Of a DNA stretch of 64,000 nucleotides, positions 45,493 to 54,833 are shown piece by piece (position 1 is the stretch's first letter; each line of letters starts with the position of its first letter). Below the pieces are notes generated by a model that saw nothing but the letters and a program-made list of their open reading frames with translations, was not told where the DNA came from and ran no database searches. The DNA comes from Paulinella micropora (Eukaryota; Cercozoa; Imbricatea; Euglyphida; Paulinellidae), in contig WBZZ01005857.1 of assembly GCA_019918135.1 (NCBI GenBank), forward strand, positions 62,001-126,000, in the 5' to 3' direction. A program made the position numbers and the translations under genes.

Positions 45493-47483
45493 TTACGCCG
45501 TGCCGCTGCCATAATCAATCTGATAGAAAGTGTAGGGAATGAAGAAGAAACTAGTTTCTTCACTTTCTAAGTATTGTTTGAAAAGCTTTAGTACAGCGGC
45601 GCGACGTTCTTTAGAATAGTATTGTGCACTCGGATTCGTGAAGTATGGGCCCGAGTTCGGGTCTAAAGCATCATAGAGTGTTTTGTACATGTTCGTGGCC
45701 GTGTCGTCGCCGGGATAGCTTGAATCTATTTCTTGCTTAAGGCCCGTCAGCCCTCGCTGGACCCCTGTGTTGCTGTTGACAGCTAGAGCGTTGTAATGCT
45801 TGTTTACCATAGCAAGCATGACTTCTTTCGTAATAGTTGGTCTCGGGGTTTGTAAGACGTGCTCTTGCATAGGCTCATCCACCTCGATCACCAGCCGGCC
45901 TTTGTTACTCAGCAAATACTGGCGAAGCACGTACTCCGCTCGCTCGGATGATACTAAGTAGTTCACTCTTTTGTTACTATCCACAGGCGGGCTCTTTGAC
46001 TTTTGGCAAAGCTCCTCCCAGCTCAGAACTTGTGTGGCAACGCAGGAGGCAGTGGTTCCAAGCATGTATTCTGCGGGGGGTCTGGTAAGCTGCTGCTGCT
46101 GTCGCGGTGGTTCGGCCCTGACATTAACATTACTGCTTGTCACGTCCTTGTCAGAAGAAGGGGGCAACTGCGTTATTAGCCAGGCTTTACAGTCCTTTAT
46201 CTTCACCGAGTCAGATCTCTGAGGCGCGTCCATTCCCAAATTAATGCCCGACGTGATGTCAATCAAAGCCCAGCCAGCTAAACTCTGTGTGATGCTAGAT
46301 GTGCTATACCCCTGCAGACGAAGGTCGCCCTTTGTTTTGTGAAAAAGGTTGTCTAGTTTGTTAACAGTGTCGGCAGCCCGAAACTTACTTGCTAACTTGC
46401 GTAGCATATCCTGCAGCGATTGGTGTGACAATTCGACTGGTGGCCCAATGTTCGGAACGTCGGTAGCGTCAATCGCTAGCTTGAGCTCGCGCTCTTTCAG
46501 GAGCAGGCATAAGGCTGTCTCGAGAAAAGAGCCCGCCTGCGCATCTCCATCGCCTATTTTCTTGTCTTCTCCAGCCCGCTAGCGCGGGCAGGATGGAAGA
46601 GGCAGGGGGGTTTCGGGGGGCAGCATGCCCCCCGGCACGACCCACGTACGCGCCTTTGCAAGTGTTGTGCGATTTTTGTCGGGAAATAATTCGAGGACTG
46701 TATCCCCCCAGACGACCAAGACTCCGCCTGGTGTAGTTTCGGCAGATGCGGTAACAGACACTAGATCCTGAATGGGTGTTGTAACGGCCAAGGCTTGGGT
46801 CTTCTGCCCCAGTCGTAGCGGTTGGTAATTCTTTATCAGAAAGCACGAATTATAATCTTCTCCAGTGACCCAAATCGTATCCAACGAGGCAGTAGGGCAA
46901 AGAAGAAACAACAAGCCATCATCACTATCCATTGAACTTTCGTACGCTCGTCTAAGACGCTGTATTAGACCAACAGACACCAACAGAAGCGCTTCTTGAT
47001 CTTTTAGGACATCGCGCAGGACTCCTACGATTTTTGTGCGGGGGTTTGCAATACCTGGTGTTGTTGTGTCATGCATCCGAGCGTGGCACGTCATGTGAAC
47101 CCAGACACTCTCGTAGCCGGTGGGGAGAGGATCGGGACCAGCATATTGTAGCAAGCCCTTTAGCGGGCCGTCTTGTATTTCTTCACCAGCTTCCTCGCGG
47201 GCTGTGACTAGCTGGCTCTTGCTAACATAATTTTGAATTGGTACTTAAACCCCCACGCCCCCGCATGGTTGACAGAGGTTTTGTCGAGAAAACTGAAATA
47301 TGAAGATGGAATTAGCGCGTAGAAAAAAACGTGCAAACACTTGGAACCGCGGTAGACAACGGCCGGGGGGGTAGTTTTCGTATCGACCAAAGTCCATTTT
47401 GAAGCTGGAATTTTGGTAAACTCCTGGATTGTAACTTTTTTGTCACGACGTTCTTTTCGGTCCATGGCCGACTGTTGTAGCAC
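45493..47483 (-). CDS. Unrecognised beta-rich protein in three segments (about 600 aa)
   Basis: Three minus-strand segments read as one gene. Segment 1 (47483-about 47235): ERRDKKVTIQEFTKIPASKW, then beta-like sequence. Segment 2 (about 47225-46640): SQLVTAREEAGEEIQD leading into VWVHMTCHARMHDTTTPG, RRAYESSMDSDDGLLFLL and VLVVWGDTVLELF. Segment 3 (about 46555-45493): FLETALCLLLKERELKLA, then RLVIEVDEPMQEHVL and FFFIPYTFYQIDYGSGTA to the stop. The first gap ends at GTTAG; the second is filled by a GC-rich double-hairpin element and ends at AAAATAG. No enzyme motif seen. Size and beta content would suit a capsid or tegument-like protein, but this is a guess. No convincing ATG near 47483 other than internal ones, for example near 47463. 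Confidence 0.55.
46571..46635. mobile_element. GC-rich double-hairpin element, copy 3
   Basis: On the minus strand: GGGGGGCATGCTGCCCCCC, GAAACCCCCCTGCC, a short linker, then GCCCGCGCTAGCGGGC. Both hairpins and the joining sequence match copy 1 at 40590-40676 in the opposite orientation. It lies exactly in the gap between two coding segments of the host gene, between GTGGGT (donor-like) and AAAATAG (acceptor-like), as if it were, or had created, an intron. Confidence 0.65.
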
Positions 47484-47584
47484 CGGTTATTTTGCTTTAA
47501 TTATAGTACAAGCCACACAGGTAGTAAGAGAGACAGAGAGCAACAAACGGGGGGCAGGAAGAAGGGAGGGAGAGGGGGGGGGGG

Positions 47585-47642
<58 letters not shown>
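47484..47642. repeat. Long CT microsatellite
   Basis: Uninterrupted CT repeats from about 47587 to 47640, preceded by a run of about eleven G. The upstream-most minus-strand gene stops at 47643, directly beside it. The region also holds the start of the 45493-47483 gene. Confidence 0.8.
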
Positions 47643-47647
<5 letters not shown>

Positions 47648-48821
47648 CGTCTTCATTCGATTCTTCCTCCTCCTCCTCCGTATCCCCACCATCGCCGCAG
47701 AGGCAGGACTCCAGGAGCGGGCCGTTATCAAAGTCGTAAATGAGACGAATCTCGCCGCAGTGCTTTTGTGGGCAATATTGAAAACCACCAAAATCGGATT
47801 CGGCCCTTAAAGATCGAAGCATTCTCTTTGATTCCTTGGCAATTATATCACACCCCGCAAACGCAGTCACGATGTCTAAGCTCAGCTGTTTCAGCTGTTC
47901 GAGGCTCTGGGCTTCTCGAATTTCTTTGGACAGCTCCTCGAACCTAGATCCGCCGGTAATAAGGGCTTTGTAGGCCTTGCGGTGCTTTTCGCGGAGGATG
48001 ACCTTTTGAGTTTTTTCCAGTGATTCTAGCGCGTGCGCCGGGCATTTCGGACCGTCCGACTCCTCCTCCTCCTCCTCCTCGTCCGACTCCTCCTCCCCCT
48101 CCTCCCCCTCCTCGTCCTCGTCGGTACCGTCGCTGGACCAGCTGCGGAGGAAACTCAAGAACTGTAGTTGGCCATTGTCCCGTTGGAAGGGGCTGATCAC
48201 CCTTTCTTCAAAAGTAACGAAAGCCCATTCTATAAGCTCGTCGCAGCCTTGGATTATTTTGTCAAGCCAGGCCAGCAGCTCCTTGGTCAGGCGGAAGGAT
48301 GTGCGGTTCGCGTAGCTGAGTTTTGCTTCCTCTGGCTCTAGCTTAAACAGCAGGCCAGCGTCGGACAATTGGCGCAGTTTTGTTGTATCTTTGAGCAGCT
48401 CGAGGACGCGCCCAAACGCTTCGTGATCTTGGATAGAAGCTGCGGCAGTTGGCTTGGCTACTGCCCTTTTCTTGAGGCCCTGCAGGTAGTCAGGGAAGGC
48501 CTTGTCAGCGCATTGTCCTGATTTGAAGGCAGCAACGACAGCAAGCTCGATCTTATCGTTGAGACTGTCTGCGCGTTGGGGCAGGTGCAGGGCTATGGCT
48601 TGGGTCAGCTGTTTCCGGAGAAACTGCTGGTAGATGCGACAAAGCAGTTGCTCAAAGAACTCGATACGCCGGCTGGGTTGCTCTTCTTGGAGGCATTTGT
48701 CCAGGAGTTCCGCCCACTCAAGGGCTTCCGTGGGCGCAAGGGCACAGTGTTTCTTTGGTGATGGTCTGGCCTTGGGTGGCTTTGTACGCTTGGCGTTCTT
48801 GGAGCTCACGGAGGTGGACAT
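47643..48821 (-). CDS. Acidic helical protein with possible zinc site (392 aa)
   Basis: ATG at 48821 (MSTSVSSKNAKRTK); the open frame further upstream is low complexity. A basic lysine/proline-rich start is followed by a helical body (ALEWAELLDKCLQEEQPSRR, RIYQQFLRKQLTQAIALHL), a very acidic stretch (EDEEGEEGEEESDEEEEEEE, about 225-245), another helical part and an end with CPQKHC and CLC, plausible zinc ligands about 25 residues apart. The tail is acidic again. The arrangement recalls transcription-elongation factors with a C-terminal ribbon, but spacing and key residues do not match TFIIS well, so no name is given. Divergent from the gene at 49074. Confidence 0.65.
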
Positions 48822-48982
48822 GACGTACTTACTGATAGCTGACAAAAACAAGTTTTTGCTGTAGAATTTGAGCCCGGTCCTCCCCCCGCCCCTCTTGACG
48901 CACGACAGCTTGTCCACAGGGGGGCAGCGGGGCACCTCCCCCCCCCCCTCTCGATGGGAGGGGGAGGGGCGGGGCGCCCCCC

Positions 48983-49014
<32 letters not shown>

Positions 49015-49073
49015 GTGCTTTCCGCACGGAAAGAAAAAGAGGAGAAAGAAGAAGAAAAAAAGGGAAGAGGAGG
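48822..49073. promoter_or_regulatory. Divergent promoter region with C run and CT microsatellite
   Basis: C runs (near 48939, 48976-48993) and a CT microsatellite (48994-49015) separate two divergent genes. No TATA box is evident. Confidence 0.4.
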
Positions 49074-50249
49074 ATGGAAGCAGGCGATGAAAGCAAGGGC
49101 GCGCAAGGTGAGCGCGGCATGAGTGCTTGTCTGTGGGCGGACGGGGACGTAGACCAAGAACGCTATCTAGTCGATCGCAGCGACCTGTCGCTTGTCCTGC
49201 AGAGCAATGCCGGTCAGGGTGCTTTTCTGTCTTTTCTGGAGTTTTTTGTTCGGAAGGGCGACGCGGCAGCGACGGAGCTGATGTTGGACTACATATGGTC
49301 TGAGGCAAGGGGCAGGGCGAGAATACTGCGAAGGGTCCGCCCCTGTCAGGCGCAGTTGGGGCGGGGTCTGGGAGCGGGTGGTCTGCGCAAAGACTTGTTT
49401 TTGCTGTACTGCAAGCTGGCGGCCGAGAGGCTGGGCGAGATACCGACACTACAAACGTTGTGGATGGGGTTGGGGCGGGTTGCGGTGGGGTGTGGGCGTG
49501 GGGCAGCGGAGCAGCAGAGGGTGGCGAACACAGTGCTGAGCCTGCTGTCGGGCCGCAGGGCGCTGACGACCAGACCTGAGCTAGCTCCCGTCTTGTCGCT
49601 GGTGAGCAGAGCAGACACGAGCGGGCTGCCTCCGTTGCTTTACGCCAACACCTGGGTGAGCTGGCTGGGCGCAGTGGGGCGGGTGTGGCAGACGCTGCGC
49701 GGCGGCAGTTACACTTCGGCGCGGCCGCTGAAGACAGTGCTGCTCGGGCTGCAGCCCAAGCGGGGGCAAAGGGAACACAAGGTGTACAAGGTGTTCTTTC
49801 TCGAGATGTTATTGCTAGACCTGCTGTGGGTGGTTAAGCTAGAGCTGCGCGACGATGATGATGTCGGCAGGCCAAGCTTCCGGGAGGCTTGCGACGTGGT
49901 TGCCATCCTGAACGCGTCGCTGCTGCAGCTGGGGCGCCGCGAAGTGTTTGCGATACTTCTCGATGCCAAGGAGTTGTTGCAGCTTTCCGACTGGACCTGG
50001 GCGGCGGCGGCCATCGCGGGTCATTCTCCGGTTTTGCTCAGGTTTTTTCTGCAGCAGGCCTCCGTGTTTCTGCCGCAGCAGCAGCAGCAGCAGCTGCAGA
50101 CGCTGCTGGAGATGGCGGTTACGGGGGCGTGCACACGCGACGAGGAAGGGGAAGAGGACGAAGAAGAAGACGGGGGCCCCGAGGAAGAGGAGGGTACCAA
50201 CACGGCACGGGCGTGGCAGAGGACGAGGCTCAGACAGTATTCTGGTTAA
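49074..50249 (+). CDS. Unrecognised helical protein with acidic tail (391 aa)
   Basis: ATG at 49074 (MEAGDESKGA) follows a purine-rich leader; the open frame upstream is a microsatellite. The body is a series of helices with regular leucine spacing (LVLQSNAGQGAFLSFLEFFV, DLFLLYCKLAAERLGEI, VFFLEMLLLDLLWVVKLEL, FLQQASVFLPQQQQQQ), as in helical-repeat solenoids. It lacks a signal peptide or clear membrane span, although LLLDLLWVV is hydrophobic. The last 40 residues are strongly acidic (EEGEEDEEEDGGPEEEEG). Very GC-rich third codon positions fit the core viral genes. Function unknown. Confidence 0.65.
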   Translation: MEAGDESKGAQGERGMSACLWADGDVDQERYLVDRSDLSLVLQSNAGQGAFLSFLEFFVRKGDAAATELMLDYIWSEARGRARILRRVRPCQAQLGRGLGAGGLRKDLFLLYCKLAAERLGEIPTLQTLWMGLGRVAVGCGRGAAEQQRVANTVLSLLSGRRALTTRPELAPVLSLVSRADTSGLPPLLYANTWVSWLGAVGRVWQTLRGGSYTSARPLKTVLLGLQPKRGQREHKVYKVFFLEMLLLDLLWVVKLELRDDDDVGRPSFREACDVVAILNASLLQLGRREVFAILLDAKELLQLSDWTWAAAAIAGHSPVLLRFFLQQASVFLPQQQQQQLQTLLEMAVTGACTRDEEGEEDEEEDGGPEEEEGTNTARAWQRTRLRQYSG

Positions 50250-51240
50250 CAAAAGCGGCGGAACAAGGCATCTTAGCTTGTACGGCGTATTTTGACATCT
50301 CGTGAACAGCGAGTTAAACGTCTATTAAAATTTTCTTTTCTGACCTCTCTGGAATGCAGGTTGACTTTCTTCCAATGAAAGGACTTGCCCTTCTGGCAAA
50401 GATTTGAGATGAAAGAGGCCCTCGCCGTTTGCAAGTACCGAATGCGCGACCGCGCGGATGTCGTAGGACAGGTTGAGAAGCCACGGTCTGGCTCGCTCCC
50501 AGGGGGGGGCGCGCCCCCCTTTTTTTCCTCCCCCTCCCCATCCCTGTCCAAGTTCTCAGGCGGGGTGGGGGGGGGGGGGGGGTTAAGCACAGGGTCGTGC
50601 CTCTCCCCCCTCCATCTTCCCTCTCCCTCACCTAGCTCGCAGTGCCAAGATTAAACCTTTGTCAAGGATTTTTTATTAATTTTTTTGTGTACATTCTTAG
50701 CGCGCCCCCGCCCTTCCCCTTACCTCTCTCTTCCCACCTCCCTCTTTCATCCTTACCCCCATCCATCTGCCAGCCCCCCGGTTGCCAAGTCTAAAACCGT
50801 CGAAATTCAATTAAAAAAGTTTGTACTTTTTCAGCGTGCCCCTCCCCCCTCCCCTCTCCTTGCCGCCTTCTCTCTCACCGCTGCTCCTTCTTCTCGGACG
50901 GGCGCACAAAGGGGAGGGAGGGGTGTGCTGCTCGTTCTCAGACAGGTCCCAGCCGAGCGTCCCGTCTCAAACGCTCCAAACCCCCCGCCATACCCTCCGC
51001 CAGGAAAGCAACCTCTTCCTACAATGGACTTGGATATGTCGGAGGGAGAAAAAAAATCTCTCAGAAAAGACATTAAAGCAGCGCCCCACAGCGCGGCAGA
51101 CCAGTCGACTGCACCACAAAGATCGCGTCCTCAATCGGAAGCAAGAAAAGAAGTCTTTTTAATTAAAACCCGACAATGTCGGACTGAGAGCCTTCCATAG
51201 TGCCCCCCCCCCCCCCCAAGCACTCGTTTGTTCGTGCTTA
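50250..51240. repeat. Repeat modules in forward orientation
   Basis: Contains G runs (near 50567-50582) and modules: GCCAAGATTAAACCTTTGTC near 50644 with GTACATTCTTAGCGCGCCCC at 50689 onward, then GTCTAAAACCGTCGAAATTC near 50790 followed by GTACTTTTTCAGCGTGCCCC, and TTCTCGGACGGGCGCAC near 50893. These are the inverse of the units in 56.9-58.7 kb. No credible gene; the frames at 50685-51200 are module shadows. Confidence 0.7.
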
Positions 51241-51605
51241 TTGCTAAGGTTGTTCATGACATGGACAACAGACGATGCTAAGGTACATTAATTACATTAA
51301 TATTGTTGTCCCGGTCACCACTGGGTCAGAAACATGGTGTTTGGGTAATTAAAGGTGCGCGAGGGGGTATACATCACCGACGCCAGGCTGACCACAAGAG
51401 CAGGCTTGATATTGGCCCCCCAAAGGCAGATTGAGACTCGCGAAAACGATGTGTGGCCTGCGCCTGGGTTTTGATTGATTTTTTTTTCTTAAAAAAACAA
51501 CAATAATTTGCTATAGGATGATCCTTGAGTTTCCAGTGGGCTGGAAGAAAAGAAAACCCGAAGCTAATGAAAATGGTACGAATGTTTTGTCATTTTCACC
51601 CATGA
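51241..51605. other. A/T-richer unique sequence
   Basis: Sequence with few G/C runs and no long open frame. It includes ATTAATTACATTAATATTG-like text and a T/A-rich stretch near 51480. It ends in a pyrimidine/T-rich stretch and TTATTGCAG (about 51611-51619), an acceptor-like site. It probably holds an intron or the promoter of the next gene. Confidence 0.4.
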
Positions 51606-51618
51606 TTGGTTGTTATTG

Positions 51619-52941
51619 CAGGTGTCGGAACGAAGAAGTGGATCGCAGTGTTGCGGGGAATGAATGCTGATTTGGACGGCAAGACCGACACTGAGTTTCT
51701 TCAACTCATGTGCCCAAAATTGTTGAATCTTGCTCATAGCTTGTGTCACCCCCCTCACAAGCGGAACTATATTGAAGACGTGTTGACCTTTTTCCTTCCA
51801 TATGTTGGGGATCCTACGAATTTCCCCCCCCATTCTTCGAAGATACAGATGGAAGGCTTTGCTAGTTAAGGAGTTGGCAGGCAAGGCTAAGGTATGCAAT
51901 TATTGCGCAAAGGGCTTTAGCTTTATTTATTGCTGCTTTTTTAGCTCTTCATTTTTATGGTGTGATAGAGGAACAGAGCAGCAGTAGAGCAAGGCTACAA
52001 ACCTTTGCGCTCTTCTGATCGCCGGACCAAAAGGCCAAGGAAATTTACACCAGGTTCTTTGCGTCAACACTGTTCTATGTAACACAGTTCTCTTATGAAT
52101 TTTATTGTTTGATACTAGGTAGCAGTGACACTGCGCCTGAACCAGAGGATCAGGAGGGTGAAACTAGTGAAGATGAGGTTATAGTCGAGGAGAATACAAA
52201 AAAGAAGAAAAATTTGAAGGCAAAGCAGAAGGTGAAGCAGAAGAAGGTGAAAAAGGGCAAGAAGGAGCAGCCCTCCACGCCTCCGGACGAGGAATCGGAA
52301 GCCGAGGAGAAACTTGAGCAAGCCAACCAGGTCTGTTCTCACTCTGCAGCTGTTATGTTGTCTTCTAATTAATGATACATATGTAGTGTAGTACTAGTGG
52401 TGTCTCCGAAGCCTCTTTGCAAGCGATTTTGAAGGAGGCAATGAAAGAACATAGTAGCAAAATGAATGAGAACATGGAGAAGCTTTTGAAACAGTATGAA
52501 AAGAAAGAAGCAGGGAAGGAAGGTAAAGGAAAGAACAATGGAGAAACAGAGAAGGATAAGGAGACGCAAGGCTCTGAGGAAGAAAAAGGCAAAGAAAAGA
52601 AGAAAAAGAAGAAAAAGAAGAAGAAAAAGAAGAAGAAAGACAGCTCCAGTGACTCAGACAGTGACGATAGCACTAGTACCAGTGATAGCTCTAGTAGTAG
52701 TGAGTCAGAGGAAGAAGAACAGACGAAGAAAGAGAAGAAGAAAAAGAAGAAGAAGAAGAAGAAGAAGAAGAAGAAGAAGAAGAAAGAGGAGAGAGCTGCA
52801 CAGCAGGCTATGCAAAACACAGCCACTCGCGGTATCTATCCATTCCCACCCAACAGCTCACCCGGCTATAATTATTATGATTTTGCACTTGCGGCTATGG
52901 CACTCAAAAATCAGTACGTTGAAGTTTCTCAAAAATACTAA
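51619..52941 (+). CDS. Spliced lysine-rich protein gene of cellular style
   Basis: Exon-like pieces in different frames: 51620-51869 (GTKKWIAVLRGMNADLDGK, MCPKLLNLAHSLCHPP), then 52120-52330 (DTAPEPEDQEGETSEDEV, then Lys-rich), then about 52430-52941 (EAMKEHSSKMNENMEKLLKQ, long poly-lysine and serine/aspartate stretches, end GIYPFPPNSSPGYNYYDFA). Clear splice signals: TTATTGCAG before the first piece, CAG/GTCTG at about 52330 and TTTTGAAG at about 52431, which keeps the frame. The composition is A/T-richer than the viral core genes, and intron spacing is larger. It may be a host gene or one recently taken from a host. No family recognised; it resembles charged nuclear or nucleolar proteins. 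Confidence 0.5.
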
Positions 52942-52960
52942 AAATTAGATTTATTTGAAA

Positions 52961-52966
52961 AATAAA
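52961..52966 (+). terminator. Polyadenylation signal
   Basis: AATAAA 20 bases after the stop codon of the lysine-rich gene, in A/T-rich sequence. It is followed by a T-rich stretch and C runs of 17 and more (53022-53060). Confidence 0.65.
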
Positions 52967-53105
52967 AAGAATGTATTGTGTGATTAAAATGTATTCTCTT
53001 TTTTTACTCCTCCCGGTGCCTTCCCCCCCCCCCCCCCCCGGCCCCCCCCGCCCCCCCCCTCACAGCAGGTGTCCGGATCAGTCAATGTATTGACACAATT
53101 TAACT

Positions 53106-54209
53106 TTAATATAACTGGCAAATCATTTTTAATACGTTATTCAGCTTATTCAAGATTATTTTTACTAAATAAAACACATTTTCAATGTCTGAATCAAAAA
53201 GTGCAAAATCACCTGTTGGACAATTTCGGAAAAATTGATACCCCACATTTGGCCGAATCACTTGTTCTAGGGCACTTTTCTTGGTGGGAGCAGGCCGCGG
53301 CCTTGGCCAAAAGTGGACAACTGCGTTTTTCTGTTCTGGACGCTGGCGTCGTGGGGCTTGGGCGGAAGCCCACGCCTGTTGCTGCGACGGCGGTGTCTGT
53401 TTTGTCTGGGGCGGCCGTGGCCGGGGCTGCGATCGATACCACACAATTACGTATGCTATTATTTTGGCCTTCAGGTCTCCTGCCTGATATTCCACGCGGG
53501 CTTGCCTTTCTTGTTTACTAAGCTGTACGAGCAGTTCGGCCCAGAAGGCGGGCCAACAGAGAAATGCACCCAACATTGAATATGCATCTGGGTTGTTTGT
53601 CACCAGTGAATCGTGCAGATTCCTTAGGCGTACGGGCCCTGGTTTGTTTGGATGAGCAAACTTGGCGAGTAGGCCTTCAAGAGTCTTGGGGAATATTGGC
53701 AAACTCAATTCTTCCCGTATAAAATTTTCAGGGTTAGTGTAATTGTTTACAAGCACTACTACATAGTCCTTCCGGAGCTGGATAGACTTTCCAGCCCGGG
53801 CTGTGAGAAAAGCGTTTCTCTGGCTTCTCTCCCCAAGCTCTCAGACGCCACAATTGCGTAGCAAGACCGAACAGAACTCCTTTCGACACCAGCAACGCGC
53901 CTGTCCGTACACCTTCGATATCGTGTTCAGACCACGATATGTCAGCGCCCTGGTAAAGCTCGTCCCAACATGCAAAGCTAGCATAGAGTCTGGCTACCGG
54001 CGATCTAGATAAGTCAGCAGCACGTATAGAATCGGGTGCGACAGAAAGTGGGGGGGGGGGGGGGTTGCATACAATAACTCGTTGGCCCGTCGGGTCAGTA
54101 TTTCGCACTTTGGTAACACAACCTCTTGCCTAAAAATGTTGTCTTGCTTTGCCAAACACTCAAACTGTTTTTCGTACTCTAGCAAAGCCTTTGCTTTAGC
54201 TTGGTACAT
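53106..54209 (-). CDS. Unrecognised protein in three frames (about 350 aa)
   Basis: Segment 1 starts at ATG 54209 (MYQAKAKALLEYEKQFECLA) and reaches a run of about 17 G on the plus strand (54048-54064), coding prolines. Past the run the frame changes: segment 2 (about 54045-53790) reads SIRAADLSRSPVARLYASFA and ISWSEHDIEGVRTGALLV. Segment 3 (about 53785-53106) reads RKDYVVVLVNNYTNPENF, LPIFPKTLEGLLAKF, VRLRNLHDSLV, then a proline/arginine-rich stretch and a C-terminal part. CTATCCAG near 53787 is acceptor-like. The first switch sits in a homopolymer and may be a slippage or sequencing artefact; the second may be an intron. No family recognised. Less GC-rich than the core genes. Confidence 0.55.
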
Positions 54210-54833
54210 TCGCTAGACAAGCAAGTTTACAATCAGGGTGCGAAAACAACTCGGCAGTGTCTCAGAATGGGGGGCAGGCAAGCAAGGAGAAGAAGGAAGT
54301 GAGACAGCAGGGGCAAGGGAAGCGGGAAGAAGCATCCTCCTCCCCCCCCCCCCCCTTTGTATCCCTCGTCAGGGAGTTCTGCGGGGCAAGTCAGACAGGT
54401 GCATGGGTGGGAGCATGAAAACCCTCCCCCGCCCTTCTCTCTCCTACTAGTAGAAGTTCTCGGACGGGGTTTTGCTCGTTCCGTCTTCCTACCCCCCTTC
54501 TTTTCTCTCTATATGATGATCCAGCCACGACGTGGCCGTCGATGCAGCCGAAAGGAGGCAACCACAGACGGCTTTGGGGCAGGTTTTCCGGGGAAACATA
54601 CACAGACAATTTGGCGACAATTTTCATTCGAGAGACGGGAAAAAGAAAAAACATAGTGTTCGCAAAGGCACCGCCGTGAGAAAGGCGAGGGGGAGGGAAG
54701 GGGGAAGGGAGAGGGGGAGGGAAGGGAGGGGGCGCTAGAAAGCTTAAAGCCCTCCGATGTTTAAAAGCCCCCAGAGGATACTTGTATAAGTAAAGACGAA
54801 AGACTGTGTATTGTATAAAGCTCTCTCTAGGTC
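54210..54833. other. Repeat module and promoter of the mucin-like gene
   Basis: Bases about 54350-54520 are an inverted copy of the unit repeated at 56.9-58.7 kb (CAGGTGCATGGGTGGGAGCATG; TTCTCGGACGGGGTTTTGCTCG, in part). A purine-rich stretch (54684-54730) follows. Close to the ATG at 54834 are TTTAAAAG (about 54761), GTATAAG (about 54784) and GTATAAAG (54813-54820), candidate TATA-type elements. No gene is supported. Confidence 0.5.

Noticed and set aside
47643..48821. TFIIS-type elongation factor
   Set aside because: The cysteines (CPQKHC and CLC) do not have the TFIIS spacing, and the acidic catalytic loop is not present; left unnamed.
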